Shown: positions 1 to 9,729 of the stretch, one piece after another
Numbering within the stretch: the first letter of the stretch is position 1
Layout: each line of letters starts with the position of its first letter
Program-made: the position numbers and the translations under genes
The notes under the pieces: generated by a model
Told to the model about the DNA's origin: nothing
Seen by the model: the letters and a program-made list of their open reading frames with translations, nothing else
Database searches by the model: none
Assembly: GCF_000143415.4 (NCBI RefSeq)
Contig: NW_003314305.1
Span: 125,563-189,562 of the forward strand
Source: Selaginella moellendorffii
Taxonomy: Eukaryota; Streptophyta; Lycopodiopsida; Selaginellales; Selaginellaceae
Direction: 5' to 3'
Length of the DNA: 64,000 bases

Positions 1-417
1 GCATCGGGGCCGTTGGTTTATCGGAGATGCCGCGACCGTCTCTGGAGCTCTTTTTAAACACCTTTGCTTCATCAAACCTTTTCTCTTCCTCTCGCCCAGA
101 CCGATTTCCATGGCTTGTCGCCCCGAATTTCCCATTCCATGCCGAGCGCTGTGTGAATGAATTGGAGTGCGAGCCACTGATAAGTGTGATTGCTTCGTTC
201 CCGGGCCGCTTTCGCTGTAAACAAATCGTAAGGAATTTCTTGCACCGCAAGACTTGCATTTCGTGCTCTTGATTCGCACGGCGATGCTCCATTGCGCAAT
301 GCATCTGGGCCGTGACAATTGGTGAGTAGTGACGGCATTGTATCTCGGCCCAGCCCTCTTGCGGGCTCGAGCAATTCTTACCGGAATTCGACACTACAGA
401 GCCTGGAGAGGAAGAGA

Positions 418-1772
418 ATGGTAAATTCTTCTTCTTTGCATGATTGATCGGTTCAATTGCAGTTGGTGTGTGCTTGGAGTGTGACCATGCATCCTGATTG
501 CGATGAATTCTATGAATTTCAACTCTGTGGAGCCAATGCCTGGAGGGAATTGATCGAATTTCTTGCCCAATTTCCAGGTGGCCCAGCACAAGAGCTATCC
601 AATTTGCCCCCCTTGGCTCAAGCCCCTCATCTCCGCCAAGTTCTTCGAGCCCTGCAACAATCACAGCTCCCCCACCTCGTCCCCGGCCGCTGGCGAGGCC
701 GCCGCGTCCACCAGCGCCGCTCGAATCGAATGCAACCTCTACTGCCTGGATTGCATGGACGAGCCACTCTGTTTTGGCTGTACATTCTGCCACAAGAATC
801 ACCACGTCGTGCAGGTACGCAAAAGCGATGAAAAGAAACTTCTGTGGTTGTTCGGGTGTCCGAGACGAAAGTGATCGGCTACCCGAGGTGGGCAATTGCC
901 CGATATGGATATGGTGGACATTGATCGAGAGAGTTCAAGGGAAGCCTTGTATATAATGCCTGACAGTGGGTTTCTTTCTATGTACAGATTCGTCGATCGT
1001 CCTACCACGACGTGATTCGCGTGTCAGAGATCCAAAAGGTGCTCGACTTGAGCGGCATTCAATCCTACATCATCAACAGCGCCCGGGTGGTGTTCCTCAA
1101 CGGCAGGCCCCAGACCAAGCTCGCCAAGGGCGTCACCAAGACTTGCGAGATTTGCGAGAGGAGCCTCAACGAGAGCTTCCGCTACTGCTCGCTGGGATGC
1201 AAGGTAGGCAGCCCAACACCAAATTCTTTCCAAAACTCTTCTTCTTCTTCGATCTCACTGTGCAGCTCCAAGGCATCAGCAAGCACAACGATCTCACTTT
1301 CATGGTCCAGCCAAAGCCCCAAGTCGGCAATGGCAACCACCGGGTCTACCCGGAAGACGGCGTGTCTCACAAGAGATCTAGATCCAGGAAGAAGCTCAAG
1401 CTGGACACGCAGCAAATCCAATCCCAGCAGCACCAGGAACTGCTAGCCACGCCCACGCCCGGCGATCAGGAGAAGATCGCTACGCCAAACAATGCGCCCA
1501 GCGCTCCAGCTGATCTGCCAGTAGAGGAGGCGACCGATCGAGGAGAGAAAACGGAAAACGTTATGGAGGAAAAGGAGTCCGAGGAAGAAGAGCATGGAGA
1601 TGGAGAAGTGTTCCAACAGCGGTTGGGCCTGGTGGGGATCTGCCCGTCCACACCGCCTCAGGTGGTGACGTGGACGGAGGGGATTTTCCCTGGCCGGCAA
1701 CGAGCGAGGAAAGGGACTCCACACAGGTCACACTTGGGCAGTGGTTTGACTTTGGGTGAAGCTAGAGGGTAA
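418..1772 (+). CDS. PLATZ-family zinc-dependent DNA-binding protein
   Basis: PLATZ proteins are plant-specific zinc-dependent DNA-binding proteins, usually described as repressors of A/T-rich promoters. Predicted exons are 418-420, 578-814, 988-1203 and 1266-1772 (320 aa), all phase 0. Exon 1 would contribute only the ATG, followed directly by donor GTAAAT; the next exon reads [18 protein letters not shown]. Family hallmarks follow in order: PPWLKPL, a Cys/His cluster with [17 protein letters not shown] and CHKNHHVVQ, then [50 protein letters not shown], and a C-terminal ARKGTPHR motif like the usual RRKGIPHR. The middle of the last exon is Glu-rich and low complexity. The split ATG is my inference; an unseen upstream exon could instead supply the start. 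Family assignment is firm. Confidence 0.9.
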
Positions 1773-2143
1773 AAACACAGTTACCAAGTCCTAGGCTGGT
1801 AACAAAGAAAAGGTAAGAAGAAAGCTAAGGTTTCCAGGAAGAAGGGAAGGATCTCTCCATGCTTTAAAAGAGACAACTACAAGCAGCCAACACCAAGCAA
1901 AAAAAGTGAGGTAAAGTCGTAAAAATCACACAGAAGTGTGAGAATAAAATTGGGGCATGGGAAGATCAAAGCTCCACAAGCAGATATTGGTTAGATTTCT
2001 TAGAAAACTCTTTAGACGATCAGCTTGTGCTGCTGCTATAAAAATGGTGGCCATTGCATTGCTCTAAAGACTAGTAAATATTAATAAAATCAATTATATT
2101 ATAATTGAGTTGTATTATTCTATTGTTCGCGAAGGACAGAATT

Positions 2144-2962
2144 TTAATCCGAGGCGCCCTGCGCATCCGACCAAGTAATGTCCATCCAGCCAAACTTATC
2201 GCTATTTTTCGAGACCCCCAGCGCGCGCCAAACTGCGGGCGATCCATCCACCAGATTGGGCTGGCATGGCGGATAGAATCCATGCTCGGCGTCGCAGCCA
2301 CGAAGAGAGTCACACTCGTCCACCACTCTCGCCCGGACGCTCTTGCCGTTGGGCGCATGGATGATCACAAATCGCCCACAACGCTTCCCCTTGGCAAACC
2401 ATCCGGTGGAGAGCGCCACCACCAAGTCTTTGTTGGAGTGGAACTTGGAATCACACTCGGAGGCGCCGCCGCCGTCCCCTCCCGGCTGGAAATCGTTCAC
2501 GGTGAGAATCGCCTTCGTGAACTTTGTCACCGGAGGCGAGCACTTGAACTGCGGGTAGGACTTCCCGACCTGGCAGCAATCCTTGCATCCCTTGGAGTTC
2601 TTTGGAGCATGGAGGAATCCCGAGGCTCGGCACTGCCCTTGGCCAGGAGCTGGCTCGAGTGGCGGCGGCGGGGCTTCGATCTCCGGGGGAGAAGAAGGAG
2701 GATCTGATGGATTCTTGGGCTGCTTCTTCTTCTTGTTCTTGTTCTTGTTGCAGATGTTGGTCTCCTTGTCTGGATCATCCTTGCATTCACCTTGTAAGCA
2801 CACGAGCCCCTTCTTGCAGCTGGCCGTGGATTTGCATTTCTTCCCACATCCTCTTCGACCGTGGCCGTGCTTGTGATTGGATTCGGCCAAATGCAAGAGC
2901 TGCAAGAGGAAGACTGAGAATAGCACGACGAGAAGGAGCAGCCTCCTCCGTGCCATCGACAT
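2144..2962 (-). CDS. Kiwellin / ripening-related secreted protein
   Basis: Single-exon gene of 272 aa. Residues 1-28 form a signal peptide (basic start, Leu/Val-rich core), so the product should be secreted to the apoplast. A Cys-rich N-terminal part is followed by a Lys-rich then Pro-rich linker (about residues 70-105) and the conserved kiwellin core: CSPPVT, a GGDGGGASECD motif, VVALSTGWF, VVDECDS.RGCD, VWRALGV and a final DITWSDA. The core is a double-psi beta-barrel related to expansins and barwin. Kiwellins are known in plants as abundant fruit proteins, and one maize member inhibits a fungal chorismate mutase effector; that role is not shown here. ATGs at 2962 and 2956 are both in frame. 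It is convergent with PLATZ and divergent from the PPR gene. Confidence 0.93.
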   Translation of the reverse strand: MSMARRRLLLLVVLFSVFLLQLLHLAESNHKHGHGRRGCGKKCKSTASCKKGLVCLQGECKDDPDKETNICNKNKNKKKKQPKNPSDPPSSPPEIEAPPPPLEPAPGQGQCRASGFLHAPKNSKGCKDCCQVGKSYPQFKCSPPVTKFTKAILTVNDFQPGGDGGGASECDSKFHSNKDLVVALSTGWFAKGKRCGRFVIIHAPNGKSVRARVVDECDSLRGCDAEHGFYPPCQPNLVDGSPAVWRALGVSKNSDKFGWMDITWSDAQGASD

Positions 2963-2988
2963 GATTCAGAGATGCCGCGGAGGTGGCG

Positions 2989-2995
2989 ATATATA
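2989..2995 (-). promoter_or_regulatory. TATA box of the kiwellin gene
   Basis: The minus strand reads GGCAGTATATATCGCC here, 27-33 nt upstream of the kiwellin ATG. Normal TATA-to-TSS spacing would give a very short leader, or would favour the second ATG at 2956. Confidence 0.5.
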
Positions 2996-3181
2996 CTGCC
3001 CTCTTGCTTGTAGTTTTGTGGCTTTGTTTTGCAGCTTTAGGCAAGAGCTTTGGCGATTCCGGTCGGCTTTGGCCTGTTCTTCACAGCGTCGCGATTCGCA
3101 ATTTATACCCAATAGAATTCATAGCTTTGCTGGCGCGCCAATGGGCGCCGTTGGATTGGATCTAGGTCTGGTTTATGGTGG

Positions 3182-5176
3182 ATGTCCACCGCGATCTCGG
3201 TGGAGCAGCAAGATGTGTATGCGTCGCGGCTCAAGCGATGCGGCGAGACCAGAGATCTCGTCGAGGGCCGCCGGATCCACGCCCATGTTATCGACAACGG
3301 CCACTTCTCGGACCGCTACGTCTCCAATCTGGTGGTGGACATGTACGGAAAATGCGGCAGCGTGGAGGAGGCACGCCGCGCCTTTGATTCCATCGCGGCG
3401 CCGAATCTCTTCTCTTGGAACATCCTCATTGCCGCATATGCCCAGAACGGGCATTTGGGCGAAGCGCGGCGGCTCTTTGATTTCATGCCCGAGAAGAACG
3501 CCGTGTCCTGGAATGCAATGATCACTGCGTATGCGCGGAATGGTCAAGCTAGCGACGCCAAAGTGATCTTCGACGCTATGCCAAGACCCACTGCTGTCTC
3601 TTGGAATGCCATGATCGCAGCATATGCCAAGAACGGGCATCTGGAGGATGCTCGGACATTGTTTGAGGCGATGCCATGCCCGAACCTTGTGACTTGGAAC
3701 ACAATGCTCGCCGCTTACTGTGAAGCCGGGGATATGGATCAAGCTCACGTAATGTTCAAGAGCATGCCCACGCCGGACGTAGTTTCGTGGACTACCATTC
3801 TCTCCGCATATGCCTCGAGGGGTGATCTTGGTGAGACAAAGGCCGTGTTTGCAAGTATGCCGCGGAAGAACGTTGTTTCGTGGACAGCGATGCTGAAAGC
3901 ATACATACAAGCTGGTGAGATTGATAATGCGAGACTACATTTCGAGATAATGCCCGATAGAAACATCGTGTCGTGGAATGCAATGGTTGCAGCATATGCC
4001 CAACATGGAAACTTGAGAGAAGCGAGAGCACTGTTTGATAGCATGGCGAAAAAGGATTCCGCGACCTGGACGACGATGGTGGTCGCGTACGCGAGCGCAG
4101 GCCAGCTGAAAGAGGCAATGGATCTCTTCAATCAGATGCAACAGCGAGATGTAGTATCTTGGACTGCAATGCTCACGGCCTATGCCCAAGACGGACAGCT
4201 GAACAAAGGGAGGGAATTGTTCGATAGTATGCCTCACAGGAACGTCGTGTCGTGGAACGCGATGATCGCCGGCTACGCTCAAAACGGGAACCTGACAGAA
4301 GCAAGGGTCCTGTTCGATCGAATGCCGGTAAAGAGTACCGCTTCGTGGAACGCTGTGGTAACCGCGTATGCCCAGGCCGGAGACATGGAGGAAGCCCGAG
4401 CTCTGTTCGAGAGAATGCCTTCCAGGAACACTGTGTCGTGGAACACGGTCATCACTGGCTACTCGCAGCAAGAACAGCAAGAGAAAGAGGCGGTGAGGCT
4501 GTTCCTCAGGATGGACCTGGAAGGCGCTCGTCCCGACGAGATAACTTTCGCGTGCGTGATCGACGCGTGCGCGAGCTCCTCGTCGCTACGAGAGGGCCGG
4601 CATTTGCACGAGGAGGTGTCGAGCAGCAGCGATGTGGCGAGAGACCCCGTGGTGTGGAACTCGCTCATCAACATGTATGGATCTTGCGGGAGCCTGGGAG
4701 AAGCTCAAGCGCTCTTCGACGCCATGGCCAACAAGAACGTCGTGTCGTGGAACGCAATGCTTGCGGCGTACGCGGGCGCCGGGGACGAGCTCCAGGCGCT
4801 GGAGCTGTTCGGGAAGATGGATCACGAAGGCTTCCGTCCCGACGCAGTGACTTTCATCGTCGTTCTCGCAGCTTGCAGCCACGGTGGGATCTTCCAAACA
4901 GGACTTTTGCTCTTCGTCTCCATCGCGGGGGACTACTTCGCGACTCCAACCGCGGATCACTTCCTGTGCGTGATCGATCTGCTGGGACGAGCCGGGCTGG
5001 TGGACGAGGCGGAGGAGGTGGTGAAAACGATGCCATTCGAGCCATGCGTGGTTGCGTGGGTGTCGCTCCTCAGCGCTTGCAAAGTCCATAACGATGTGGA
5101 GCGCGCGAGAAAGGTAGCGAGCATTGCCGTGGAAAGCGAGCACGCTGGTCTTCTTGTTCTTCTGGCCAACATGTAA
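3182..5176 (+). CDS. PPR protein, S-motif-rich, truncated E-like end
   Basis: Intronless gene of 664 aa. PPR proteins bind organellar RNA, one motif per base, and act in editing, splicing or stability. After an N-terminal region with an L-type motif (residues about 20-75) come about 12 successive 31-residue S motifs of the form NVVSWNAMIAAYAQNG.L.EAR.LFD.MP, with no interleaved P and L motifs. A more usual P-L-S stretch and an E1-like segment (VAWVSLLSACKVHNDVERA) follow. The protein stops at LLVLLANM, where family members normally continue with a second E motif and often DYW, so no deaminase domain is encoded. The N-terminus lacks a clear transit peptide, although one could lie in an unseen exon. 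The start is the first in-frame ATG. Confidence 0.93.
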   Translation: MSTAISVEQQDVYASRLKRCGETRDLVEGRRIHAHVIDNGHFSDRYVSNLVVDMYGKCGSVEEARRAFDSIAAPNLFSWNILIAAYAQNGHLGEARRLFDFMPEKNAVSWNAMITAYARNGQASDAKVIFDAMPRPTAVSWNAMIAAYAKNGHLEDARTLFEAMPCPNLVTWNTMLAAYCEAGDMDQAHVMFKSMPTPDVVSWTTILSAYASRGDLGETKAVFASMPRKNVVSWTAMLKAYIQAGEIDNARLHFEIMPDRNIVSWNAMVAAYAQHGNLREARALFDSMAKKDSATWTTMVVAYASAGQLKEAMDLFNQMQQRDVVSWTAMLTAYAQDGQLNKGRELFDSMPHRNVVSWNAMIAGYAQNGNLTEARVLFDRMPVKSTASWNAVVTAYAQAGDMEEARALFERMPSRNTVSWNTVITGYSQQEQQEKEAVRLFLRMDLEGARPDEITFACVIDACASSSSLREGRHLHEEVSSSSDVARDPVVWNSLINMYGSCGSLGEAQALFDAMANKNVVSWNAMLAAYAGAGDELQALELFGKMDHEGFRPDAVTFIVVLAACSHGGIFQTGLLLFVSIAGDYFATPTADHFLCVIDLLGRAGLVDEAEEVVKTMPFEPCVVAWVSLLSACKVHNDVERARKVASIAVESEHAGLLVLLANM

Positions 5177-5808
5177 ATAGACTGAACGAGAGAGAAGAGC
5201 CTCGAGCTTGTGAAACAAAAGAAAAAAAATTCATTCTCGTCCTTGATTTTTCTAATCGCAAGAGCCAGTCAATCAATCATGTAAATCTGCGCATGTCCAC
5301 ATCCACACGACACGACATTATTGATGCCTCCATTCCAGACACACTGATTGACAACGCTGGAGAGAGAGCGAGCAAAAGCCCCTGTAGTGCGTGATCCGTG
5401 AGTGATAGATACCGAAACTTTCATAGCTGGATCAAATAATAGAGTGTTGCTATAGCTAGATTCGATCTTGATGTAGTACGATACGACTGTAGAAAGAAAA
5501 GTTCATCATCCACCAAAGTCTACTGATTGATTGATCCCAAGTCCCAAAAACAGGAGCTATACATATACAAATCCACTCTCTTTAAGTTTTTCTCTTTTCT
5601 TGTGCCTCTCTAGCTCGCAGAGATCGATCGAGAGAGACGATCCTTGCGGTGAGCTGAGCTGAGCTTCACCACCTAAATGATTCCACCACCACCACCTAGA
5701 AAGAAAGAGAGCAGTACTAGAGTTCTACCTGTTTTCGTCGATATCAAACGAGCGAAGGAAATCACTCCAAACCTGTGGGACTGTGCGCCAGAGCGACGCC
5801 CAATCCTC
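5177..5808. other. Convergent intergenic region, no gene seen
   Basis: This stretch lies between the 3' ends of the PPR gene (+) and a small gene (-). It contains AT-rich 3' UTR-like sequence and CT/GA-rich patches near 5580-5660. Apparent reading frames are low complexity. Confidence 0.5.
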
Positions 5809-6460
5809 CTACTTGTGCTGCGCAGTACCATAGGCCGCAGCGCCGGCTCGTTCCTTGCTCTTCTCGGCGGCGGCGGCGGCGGCGGCCTCCGCTTCCTTGC
5901 GCTTGGCGGCATTGAAGATGTCCTTGGTCTTCATCTCCTTCTCCAGCGATGGGGTGTGCACGAAGCCCTCTCTCGACGATGGCTCCTTGTCCGAGGAGCT
6001 TGGAGTGCTGCCCGCCGCTTGCTGGGCGCTAGACGCGGCGCACGGCTTGAAGAACCTCATCTAAGAAAAAGAAGATCGGGTTTAGAGAGGCAAGAAAGGA
6101 AGAACAAGAGAGATCTAGGAGAATTGACCAGGCAAACACGCTTTGGTGGGAGGCCATGCAATGCAAGGGGGTCGTACCCATCCAAGGTCACTCAACCACA
6201 ATGCGCCATAGCGAAATCTGGAGCACATCTGCATATAGAGGGGGCAAAACGGACAGTCTGATTTCTCCGGGCAAACAAATCCAGCCCCGGCATGCAGCGA
6301 TTCCAGGCATAATCCCCCCAATTTGCTAGCAGAGAAGCACAAGATCGAGAGAGAGAGAGAGCCCGAGAGGAGGGATTGGATTACTCACAAATGTTGCCGA
6401 TGCCGCTACAGTGGCCGGCACAGCGGCGCTGTTGCCCCGATTGATCGCCCGACGCATCAT
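5809..6460 (-). CDS. Small two-exon protein, unrecognised
   Basis: Predicted exons (minus strand) are 6389-6460 and 5809-6060, joined by a 328-bp intron (donor GTGAGT, acceptor TTTTCTTAG), phase 0, 107 aa. The N-terminus (MMRRAINRGNSAAVPATVAA) is basic, rich in Ala and free of acidic residues, like an organelle targeting peptide. The second exon reads MRFFKPCAASS, then REGFVHTPSLEKEMKTKDIF, then an Ala/Lys/Glu helix ending KERAGAAAYGTAQHK. I do not recognise the family. A TATA box lies at 6532-6538. Exon 2 also begins with ATG, so translation could start there. The intron is longer than others in the window. Confidence 0.6.
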
Positions 6461-6531
6461 CTCTGGGAATCCAAAAATCCGCCCCACAATGCCGCCCAAG
6501 AACCCTAATTTTCTGATCCACTGCGCTCTTC

Positions 6532-6538
6532 TTTTATA
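6532..6538 (-). promoter_or_regulatory. TATA box with adjacent GGGCCC element
   Basis: The minus strand reads GGGCCCTTATAAAAG, about 72 nt upstream of the small gene's ATG at 6460. TGGGCC-type elements are common in plant housekeeping promoters. Confidence 0.6.
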
Positions 6539-6622
6539 AGGGCCCAAGGATAAAAAATTTAGGAATGCTCTTTGCTTGACACGTGGATTGGCGGGAAAGT
6601 CTAAATAAAATGCGATAAAAAT

Positions 6623-6694
6623 TGCCTCCGCAGAGGATCGAACTCTGGACCTCCAGTTTACAAGACTGGCGCTCTACCACTGAGCTACAAAGGC
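6623..6694 (-). tRNA. tRNA-Thr (anticodon UGU)
   Basis: On the minus strand a 72-nt cloverleaf folds. The acceptor stem GCCTTTG pairs with CGGAGGC (two G-U pairs), discriminator A. The D arm is GCTC/GAGC. The anticodon arm is CCAGT-CTTGTAA-ACTGG with anticodon TGT. The T arm is CAGAG-TTCGATC-CTCTG. Both internal Pol III boxes are present (TAGCTCAGTGG and AGTTCGATCC). No intron. No CCA is encoded. Confidence 0.95.
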
Positions 6695-6754
6695 AAGGCA
6701 TAGGGATGATTTCATCTTAAAGTTTATATTCATATCAAACCTTTGGATATGATA

Positions 6755-6788
6755 AACCCCACACCCTAAACCTTATCAAACCCTAACC
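6755..6788 (+). promoter_or_regulatory. Telo-box-like repeats before the E2-fold gene
   Basis: ACCCTAAACC and AAACCCTAACC lie immediately upstream of the ATG at 6789. AAACCCTA telo-boxes are typical of plant housekeeping and growth-related promoters. Confidence 0.5.
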
Positions 6789-8801
6789 ATGGCAACGCCG
6801 CCATGGAAAGTCCGGCTACACCGTGATCTCAAGGATCTGGCCAAGGAGCCATTGAAGGGCATTGACGTTGTTGTGGACGAGCAAGACATGCAGCGGATGT
6901 GCTTGGTTTTGTCACCTCTTTGCGGCCCTTATCAGGGCTTGAAGCTCCACCTGGATGTCAAGATACCGGCAATGTATCCAACGGATCCCCCAAAGGTAAC
7001 CATCCAGACACCGGTGCCTCACCCAAACGTCATGGGGTCTAGGATCTGCTGCGATATTCTCGATCACCAGTTTTTCGGGGGTTATACTCCAGGCTACTTG
7101 CTCGGCTATGTCTTTCTTCAGCTCTTGAGCCTCTTCTCAAGCGACAATATTGAGCAGTCACATGGTGGCGGCAACGTGAATCTACAGTCTTACTCGAAGA
7201 TGTGTTTAGGTCCCCGAGGCTTGAAACCGCGTGTAGAACGTTACCAGTGTCCAAAGTGTGGATTCAATGTGAGTTTCTCGGCAGTGGATACGGCAGTTAT
7301 CAAGTGCAAGGAGATAGAAAAGAAGGAGGAGGACACAAACTTGTTTGGGGTTTTGGGGTTAGATGTTGATGGTGATGAGGATGTTTTGCCGTTGGAGGCT
7401 TTGGCGCGGCCAAAACGAAAGCAGCATGGAAAGCCAGCGTTAAAAAATGTCGTAGATATGATGTGTGAGAGGTTGAACGTTGATTGCCGCCTGGAGATCA
7501 TTGACAAGCTCGATGACCGGGAGATTATGTCCGTAAAAGCGTTTGACAAGAGTGTGGAGATATACACTCGACTTCTTGAAAGGCGGCTCAAGTGCTTCTT
7601 CTTGCGGAAAACTTTCAGAGAGAAAGACGTCGTCTTGGGCATTGGAGTCAACCTCGACAGCTTGAACAAGTTAAAGCCGACAGTTGTGTCGCTGGACGTG
7701 CTCTCTCACGAGTCTTTCAGCGTTTATTCTCACAACAAGAGCCTTCTCGGAGTGAGCTTCCAGTATTTCCTTCCGCTCGCCTTAGATGATGAGCACTTCA
7801 AGCGTGCTAAGGGTTTAATGCAGAGCTCGCTTATGAACCTGGTGCATGTCAAAACATGGAGCCCTCAAGTCGTGCTTGAAACTCTTCCAGTGATGATGAA
7901 CTTGATGGTGCTCAGGCTTGTGCAGTCTTGTGATCGGCACAAGGCAGCTTTCTTGAAGAGTAGTGGATTCAGCCACCAGCTTATGAAGGCATCAGAGTTT
8001 GCCCTGGAGGGATATTGCCTTCTCTATCACTTGTTTTCTAAGCTGGTGAGGGACGACCAAGAGTTGGCAAACCTTATACAACACAAAGTTCAAGATTTCA
8101 TTGACAACATAGAACTCCGGGGAAAGAATGCAGTCCCAGACCTTGGGGAGTTCCTCACTTACTTGCTAGTTACTAAGGATGTTGAATGGCAACCCAAAGA
8201 CAAAGAAAAGCCACAGGTCTCCAAGATGTTTCTGGGCGAATCCCTTACCAGAAGGGTGCTATGGTGCCTGAAAGACTTCCCACATCTGGCGTACATTGAG
8301 CCGGAGAACTATCCCTCTGAGCTGCGAATCAGGCAAACATTCCAAGCTTGCAAGACATCCATGAGACTGATCCTGTTCCAGGTCAACTTTTTCAAGATGA
8401 CAAGGTCAACGGAGGAGTTTGACCAGAGATATGGGTTTCCATCCGAAGCCATGACCAAGAAGCTGATGCAATTGATGAAAGAGGTGTACAAGGCAAGGGA
8501 TTGGGACGTTTACTTTAGGATTTTTGGGCTCGAATTTGACAGCGGCTGGAAGTGGCAATTGGTGAGATTGCTCAAGAAATCTATTGAATCCAGTGAGAAA
8601 CGAGGGTACCACGTCCTAAGGTATACCCAAAGTGAGCTCTATGAGTTAAGAAAAGCTGTGGAACCGGCTTGTCCTCCTCCACAAGGATGGGTCGACAACT
8701 GTGGCAAATATCCAGTTCCACAAAAGAGTTTCTTTCCAGGAGATGAAACTCTCAGGCCACTAAAGAAAGGTAAATCCAAGAACATCCATCCATCTCAATA
8801 A
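6789..8801 (+). CDS. Large protein with N-terminal ubiquitin-conjugating (UBC/E2) fold
   Basis: Intronless, 670 aa. Residues 1-150 form an E2-like fold: YPTDPPKV (63-70), the HPN motif (78-80) and a double cysteine at 87-88 in the place of the catalytic Cys (ICCDIL). A single CPKC pair follows at 154-157, then about 500 residues of mainly helical sequence I do not recognise. Most E2s are 150-200 aa, so this is an E2 fused to or extended by a large C-terminal region, as in some atypical E2 proteins. Whether it transfers ubiquitin is not shown. The start ATG lies in a strong context directly behind telo-box sequence. A decayed copy of parts of this gene lies downstream at 9079-9490. Confidence 0.85.
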   Translation: MATPPWKVRLHRDLKDLAKEPLKGIDVVVDEQDMQRMCLVLSPLCGPYQGLKLHLDVKIPAMYPTDPPKVTIQTPVPHPNVMGSRICCDILDHQFFGGYTPGYLLGYVFLQLLSLFSSDNIEQSHGGGNVNLQSYSKMCLGPRGLKPRVERYQCPKCGFNVSFSAVDTAVIKCKEIEKKEEDTNLFGVLGLDVDGDEDVLPLEALARPKRKQHGKPALKNVVDMMCERLNVDCRLEIIDKLDDREIMSVKAFDKSVEIYTRLLERRLKCFFLRKTFREKDVVLGIGVNLDSLNKLKPTVVSLDVLSHESFSVYSHNKSLLGVSFQYFLPLALDDEHFKRAKGLMQSSLMNLVHVKTWSPQVVLETLPVMMNLMVLRLVQSCDRHKAAFLKSSGFSHQLMKASEFALEGYCLLYHLFSKLVRDDQELANLIQHKVQDFIDNIELRGKNAVPDLGEFLTYLLVTKDVEWQPKDKEKPQVSKMFLGESLTRRVLWCLKDFPHLAYIEPENYPSELRIRQTFQACKTSMRLILFQVNFFKMTRSTEEFDQRYGFPSEAMTKKLMQLMKEVYKARDWDVYFRIFGLEFDSGWKWQLVRLLKKSIESSEKRGYHVLRYTQSELYELRKAVEPACPPPQGWVDNCGKYPVPQKSFFPGDETLRPLKKGKSKNIHPSQ

Positions 8802-8843
8802 AAGTCAAATCATGTCAATGGTAAAGATTCTGTTGGCCGTAGA

Positions 8844-8940
8844 ATGTCGCAAACTTTGTCATTTTCGCTTGCCTAGGCACTAAGAATACTCACCAGATCC
8901 TAATGTCTCAATAACTATGTCATTTTCGCTTGCCTAGGTG
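8844..8940. repeat. Two-copy direct repeat of about 37 bp
   Basis: Copies at about 8844-8880 and 8903-8940 share TCATTTTCGCTTGCCTAGG and flanking bases. They sit in the 3' region of the E2-fold gene. No function seen. Confidence 0.7.
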
Positions 8941-9078
8941 CTGACACCTCAAGACTTTTAGTCTATGGGTCAAGGGAATATATACACATAAGTAGGGAAT
9001 ACCAGTCGGTCATCTATTGAGCAGTCTCGCGCACTCTGCTTTAAGAGACGTATGGGAATCATGGAAGTCAGAAAAATG

Positions 9079-9490
9079 TAGGTTGAACGTTAATTGGCGC
9101 CTGGAGATCAATGATAAGGGAGATTATGTCCGTGAAAGCATTTGACAAGAGTGTGGAGCGGTATACACTCGACGATCAAGTGCTTCTTCTTGCGGAAAAT
9201 TTTCAGAGAGAAGGACGTTAACGTTTTGAGCATTGGAGTCTCGAGATCTCGAACAAAGTTAAAGGTGCTATGTGTCGCCGAACTTGCGCGTTTATTCTCA
9301 CAATAAGGAGGTATACTAATCCTTCTGCTCGCCTTTGATGTTGAGCATTCCAGATATCATGAAATTCCAGGTCAACTTTTTCATGAGAGATATGCCCATG
9401 TACAAGGCAAGGGATTAGGATGTTTAAGCTCTTGTGGAACCGGCTTGTCCTCCTCCAAAAGGATGGGTTGACACCAGTGGCAAAACTTTG
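9079..9490 (+). pseudogene. Decayed partial copy of the E2-fold gene
   Basis: The segment matches the parent in the same order with large internal deletions. Bases 9082-9260 match parent 7470-7680 (GTTGAACGTT, then GGAGATTATGTCCGT, GTGCTTCTTCTTGCGG). The next part matches about 7700-7800 weakly. Bases 9365-9385 match the parent near 8375, 9400-9420 match near 8490, and 9435-9485 match 8660-8710 (GGAACCGGCTTGTCCTCCTC). Frameshifts and stops break it throughout. The parent has no introns, so a DNA duplication and a retrocopy cannot be told apart. No poly-A tail was seen. Confidence 0.88.
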
Positions 9491-9729
9491 GCCAATTTGC
9501 AAAGACGCGATTAACAATTTTCAAAATTGATAACGGTCAAACATCTCAACTATGACGTTTGTACTGGCTGCACTTTGGATTTGGTTCCTGGAACCAGAAC
9601 CAATCATCTTAATGAGCTACATCTTGAATATATTTCATTCTTCCGCTCTGTTTAGCTATCGAGCACCAAAATAGCAACTTCAGGAAATATCCTGCAGGGA
9701 TCCGCTATAAACCCTAGCCAGGGGAGGAG

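Noticed and set aside
1443-1724. Minus-strand frame with a hydrophobic stretch inside PLATZ exon 4
   Set aside because: Antisense of the Glu-rich region of PLATZ; no supporting motifs.
5677-6261. 194-codon plus-strand frame starting MIPPPPPRKKE
   Set aside because: It overlaps the spliced small gene on the minus strand; its Gly/Leu runs come from the antisense of an Ala-rich helix.
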